Shown here: in pieces, positions 61,923-64,000 of the stretch
How positions within the stretch are numbered: the stretch's first letter is position 1
How the letters are laid out: every line of letters starts with the position of its first letter
DNA from: JAJFJD01 sp965228695
GTDB lineage: Bacteria; Pseudomonadota; Alphaproteobacteria; UBA8366
Reading direction: 5' to 3'
Assembly: GCA_965228695.1 (NCBI GenBank)
Contig: CBDDIB010000002.1
Span: 1,860,001 to 1,924,000 of the forward strand
Length of the DNA: 64,000 nt
Notes under the pieces: generated by a model
Databases searched by the model: none
The model's input: only the letters and a program-made list of their open reading frames with translations
Told to the model about the DNA's origin: nothing
Translations under genes and position numbers: made by a program

Positions 61923-62960
61923 TTATTTTCCGGCACCGTCCAAATAGCGTTCTTCCAGCGCCGCCGAGACAGCCTCGAGCGGAATCGCGTCGATCGTGCC
62001 GGATGGATCGAAGTCCCGAGCCCACAGCGTTGTGAGTGTCGGCGTATACGGAGCGAAACTCGTTGGACGGGTCGGACCGTATAATGACACCATCGGCGCT
62101 CCACCAGCCGCCAGCAGATGGCCGATTCCCGAACAATTCGCGACTGCAGCGTTGAGACGTGAAGCCAACGCCATCGCCAGCGGTGGCCCCTTTGTGTCCG
62201 CTCCGACGCCCTCGCGGTCCCATTCCGGAAATCTCGCGTTTGGCAATTCGCGCCGCAAATCCGGCAGCCAGGATTCTTCCTCTGGGCCGACGAAAAAGAC
62301 GGGAACCCGACCCTTGTCCTGTTGTCCCTGGGCCAGCGCGATAAATCGCTCTAGCGGCCAGCATTTACCCGTTTCCTTATTACCGGCGCCGGGCGCTAGG
62401 CCCACATACTCGTCCCCGTCGGGAAGAAGGACGGTGGCGGCATTTTTCCATTTCTCGCCGAGAGGCCAAATGTGCGGTGGGCGGACGGGCCGGTTGATGG
62501 CCGCCGCCGTCAATGCGAGAAGTTTGTCGGTGAGCAGGGTACGCTGCTGGTAATCACCCGGTGGCTTTCGGTCGGAAAACGAAAAGCGCCAACATCCGGA
62601 TATAAAAGTCTGATGACTGACTCGCCGTAATACCAGCGTGCGGACGACATTCCGCTGTGTATCGAAAACCAGATCAAAATGCCGGCCATGGAGCGGCTGC
62701 CGATGGCGCACGAGTTCTGCCGGGCCGCCATCGATATAGAAGTCGGTGATCAACTCGTCGATATAGCCATCGACCAACGGTTCGAGAATGCCTTGGAACA
62801 TACTGGGACCGTGGCCGGCGATCCAAGTAATTCGGGCTTGCGGGAATGCATCGCGAATGGAGCGTAAAAAAGGCAGCTTCAGAATATTTTCACCGATCGC
62901 GTCGTCGGGATTGCTGCCAACGTAAACGAGAATACTGTCCACGGACCGATCGTCGTTCAT
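61923..62960 (-). CDS. Glycosyltransferase family 9 (heptosyltransferase-like)
   Basis: 345 residues in two Rossmann lobes (GT-B fold). The N-terminal lobe shows SILVYVGSNPDDAIGENILK, and the C-terminal lobe shows VGLAPGAGNKETGKCWPLE (the nucleotide-sugar site), VPVFFVGPEEESWL and VANCSGIGHLLAAGGAPMVS, the GT9 pattern. Such enzymes add heptose or similar sugars to lipopolysaccharide core. It is followed by the DUF6165 gene's end, all on the minus strand. Confidence 0.88.
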   Translation of the reverse strand: MNDDRSVDSILVYVGSNPDDAIGENILKLPFLRSIRDAFPQARITWIAGHGPSMFQGILEPLVDGYIDELITDFYIDGGPAELVRHRQPLHGRHFDLVFDTQRNVVRTLVLRRVSHQTFISGCWRFSFSDRKPPGDYQQRTLLTDKLLALTAAAINRPVRPPHIWPLGEKWKNAATVLLPDGDEYVGLAPGAGNKETGKCWPLERFIALAQGQQDKGRVPVFFVGPEEESWLPDLRRELPNARFPEWDREGVGADTKGPPLAMALASRLNAAVANCSGIGHLLAAGGAPMVSLYGPTRPTSFAPYTPTLTTLWARDFDPSGTIDAIPLEAVSAALEERYLDGAGK

Positions 62961-62996
62961 GGCGTTCGACCGAAGTTTCGACCGGCCACCATTCCC

Positions 62997-63407
62997 CTAG
63001 TATTCCGTATAGGATTTTTCCTCGACGATTGACGAGCCGAGCATTGTGTTGATTTGCCGTTTGATTTCCGCGCGTCGGTCGTTGGTCGTGTACACCGAAC
63101 GGGCCAATTTCACGAACGTCGGTCCGAAATCTTGATTGGCCTCGCATACCCGGATGGCATCTTCGATGTCCCACAACCGCTCATTGACGGATCTGAGGTC
63201 GTCTTCAAAATCCGTCAAGGTCTCCGGCGCGTGGACCGAATCCTCCCAGATCTTGCGGAGAAGCGTGAGTTCATAACGGACGTTTTCCAATTTTGCAGCA
63301 TCCGTCATTCGCGCCGACTTGATTTCAAGGATGGTAATCTTGTCGAGTAACTCACCCGGTGAAACGTCGACCGTAACCGTTGAGAGCGTTTGTTTTGATT
63401 GAGCCAT
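62997..63407 (-). CDS. DUF6165-type protein
   Basis: 136 residues from ATG 63407 (an in-frame ATG at 63485 is possible). The pattern VSPGELLDKITILEIKSARM, then VRYELTLLRKIWED and VNERLWDIEDAIRVCEANQD fits DUF6165. These proteins sit next to sugar-transferase and tetratricopeptide genes in other alphaproteobacteria. It is helical and cytoplasmic. The gene order with GT9 suggests a shared transcript. Confidence 0.8.
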   Translation of the reverse strand: MAQSKQTLSTVTVDVSPGELLDKITILEIKSARMTDAAKLENVRYELTLLRKIWEDSVHAPETLTDFEDDLRSVNERLWDIEDAIRVCEANQDFGPTFVKLARSVYTTNDRRAEIKRQINTMLGSSIVEEKSYTEY

Positions 63408-63499
63408 AGCGGTCGAGCTTCTGAACAGCGGCATTTCAGCGCAATTGCTGCGCCGGACCCTATCAGCGCCCATGACCCCGTTCAAGCGACCCGTCGGTG

Positions 63500-64000
63500 T
63501 TATTGCTTCGCTGAACTGGTCGTCGGTTCTGTCAAAACGACAAGGCGTTTGCGAAGGGCTGCCGTCAGTGATTCGACCTTGCCGCCATTTTTCCCGATGT
63601 AGGCTGAAAACTCATCGCGTTGCGCCAATACCATGCTGACGCCCTCCACGCGAACGTCGAGGATTTTGAACTCGTCGCCCAAATTCCGGACTTGGAAATC
63701 CACCCGCAAGGCCTCACCGCCGCCGCCCGGCACGATCTTGGTCTTGACCATGCTGTCCTTTGGCCGGCGCGTTTTCACGACTTGCTCGACGGCAAACGTC
63801 TCTCCGGAAAATCGGCTGAACTGCTTTGCATAGAGCGTGACGATGTAATCCTCGAACACGCCGATAAAGTCATCGATCGATTGTTGCGATGCCGTCCGCC
63901 GGTGTTTTCCAAGAACGAAGCGACCGATACGCTCCACCGCAAAACCATCACGAAGCAGCTCGCGTAATCTATCTTCACGCGACGCTTTCGTGGCCGCGGG
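63500..64000 (-). CDS. MlaC/Ttg2-family lipid-transport protein, partial at the right edge
   Basis: 167 codons to the window's right edge; the start is outside. The frame reads through the GTG at 63937 without a stop to 64000 (GFAVERIGRFVLGKHRRTAS). The core motifs FEDYIVTLYAKQFSRF, EQVVKTRRPKDSMVKTKIV and VESLTAALRKRLV are typical of the MlaC / toluene-tolerance Ttg2D family, periplasmic carriers of phospholipids between the two membranes. The other mla genes would be expected further right. Confidence 0.82.
   Translation of the reverse strand, partial: PAATKASREDRLRELLRDGFAVERIGRFVLGKHRRTASQQSIDDFIGVFEDYIVTLYAKQFSRFSGETFAVEQVVKTRRPKDSMVKTKIVPGGGGEALRVDFQVRNLGDEFKILDVRVEGVSMVLAQRDEFSAYIGKNGGKVESLTAALRKRLVVLTEPTTSSAKQ

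Overview
The window reads as chromosomal DNA of a GC-rich alphaproteobacterium, most likely of Rhodospirillales type. The evidence is the gene families present (methylmalonyl-CoA mutase mutA/mutB/meaB, an HpnL-like protein, DUF6165, DUF6134, DUF2628 and DUF6362 proteins), strong use of GC-ending codons, and intergenic TTAA-N7-TTAA motifs that resemble CtrA sites. No rRNA, tRNA, CRISPR array or insertion sequence was recognised. Product names come from reading protein motifs by eye; no database search was run.

Layout. (1) 0-20 kb is a secretion locus. A type I secretion operon on the minus strand (two ABC subunits with an ATGA overlap, then an HlyD-type adaptor) is divergent, across a 0.95-kb AT-rich intergenic region, from a giant gene (6751-20227). 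That gene would encode about 4,490 residues: 34 near-identical 106-residue cadherin-like repeats, Ig/lectin-like domains and a C-terminal RTX calcium-binding block. One extra G at about 9877 splits it into two frames. (2) 20-32 kb is mostly metabolic: ilvA, a peptidoglycan-binding lipoprotein, a HicB-like orphan, an HpnL-like membrane protein, a dCache-HAMP adenylate/guanylate cyclase, and mutA-mutB-meaB. (3) 32-46 kb holds envelope and accessory genes: small exported proteins, an orphan MreB paralogue followed by a large FecR-domain, secretion-type protein, a LOG-family enzyme, a degenerate receiver protein, a CHAP/SH3 lipoprotein, a PH-like membrane protein, a PrsW-type protease and a DUF2628 protein. 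(4) 46-53 kb has a PH-like/Sel1-repeat protein and a four-gene ABC operon (ATPase, ABC-2 permease, GldG-like, DUF4340). (5) 53-64 kb is a mosaic: a TauD-type dioxygenase, a probable prophage remnant (XRE repressor divergent from two small ORFs and a DUF6362 protein), LysR divergent from a cytochrome c', a zinc-ribbon mini-protein, a DM13 protein, a T4-Imm-like membrane protein, a nuclease-fold protein, a GT9 glycosyltransferase, DUF6165, and an MlaC-type protein running off the right edge.

How they may work together. The giant repeat protein and its adjacent exporter form the clearest functional unit, a surface adhesin with its transporter. The FecR-domain protein at 35.5 kb has the same style of architecture and may use the same or a similar exporter. 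CtrA-like boxes before several envelope genes suggest cell-cycle-linked expression. The most unusual points are the very homogeneous repeat array with higher-order duplications and a frameshift, and the degenerate nucleotide-binding sites of both ABC subunits.
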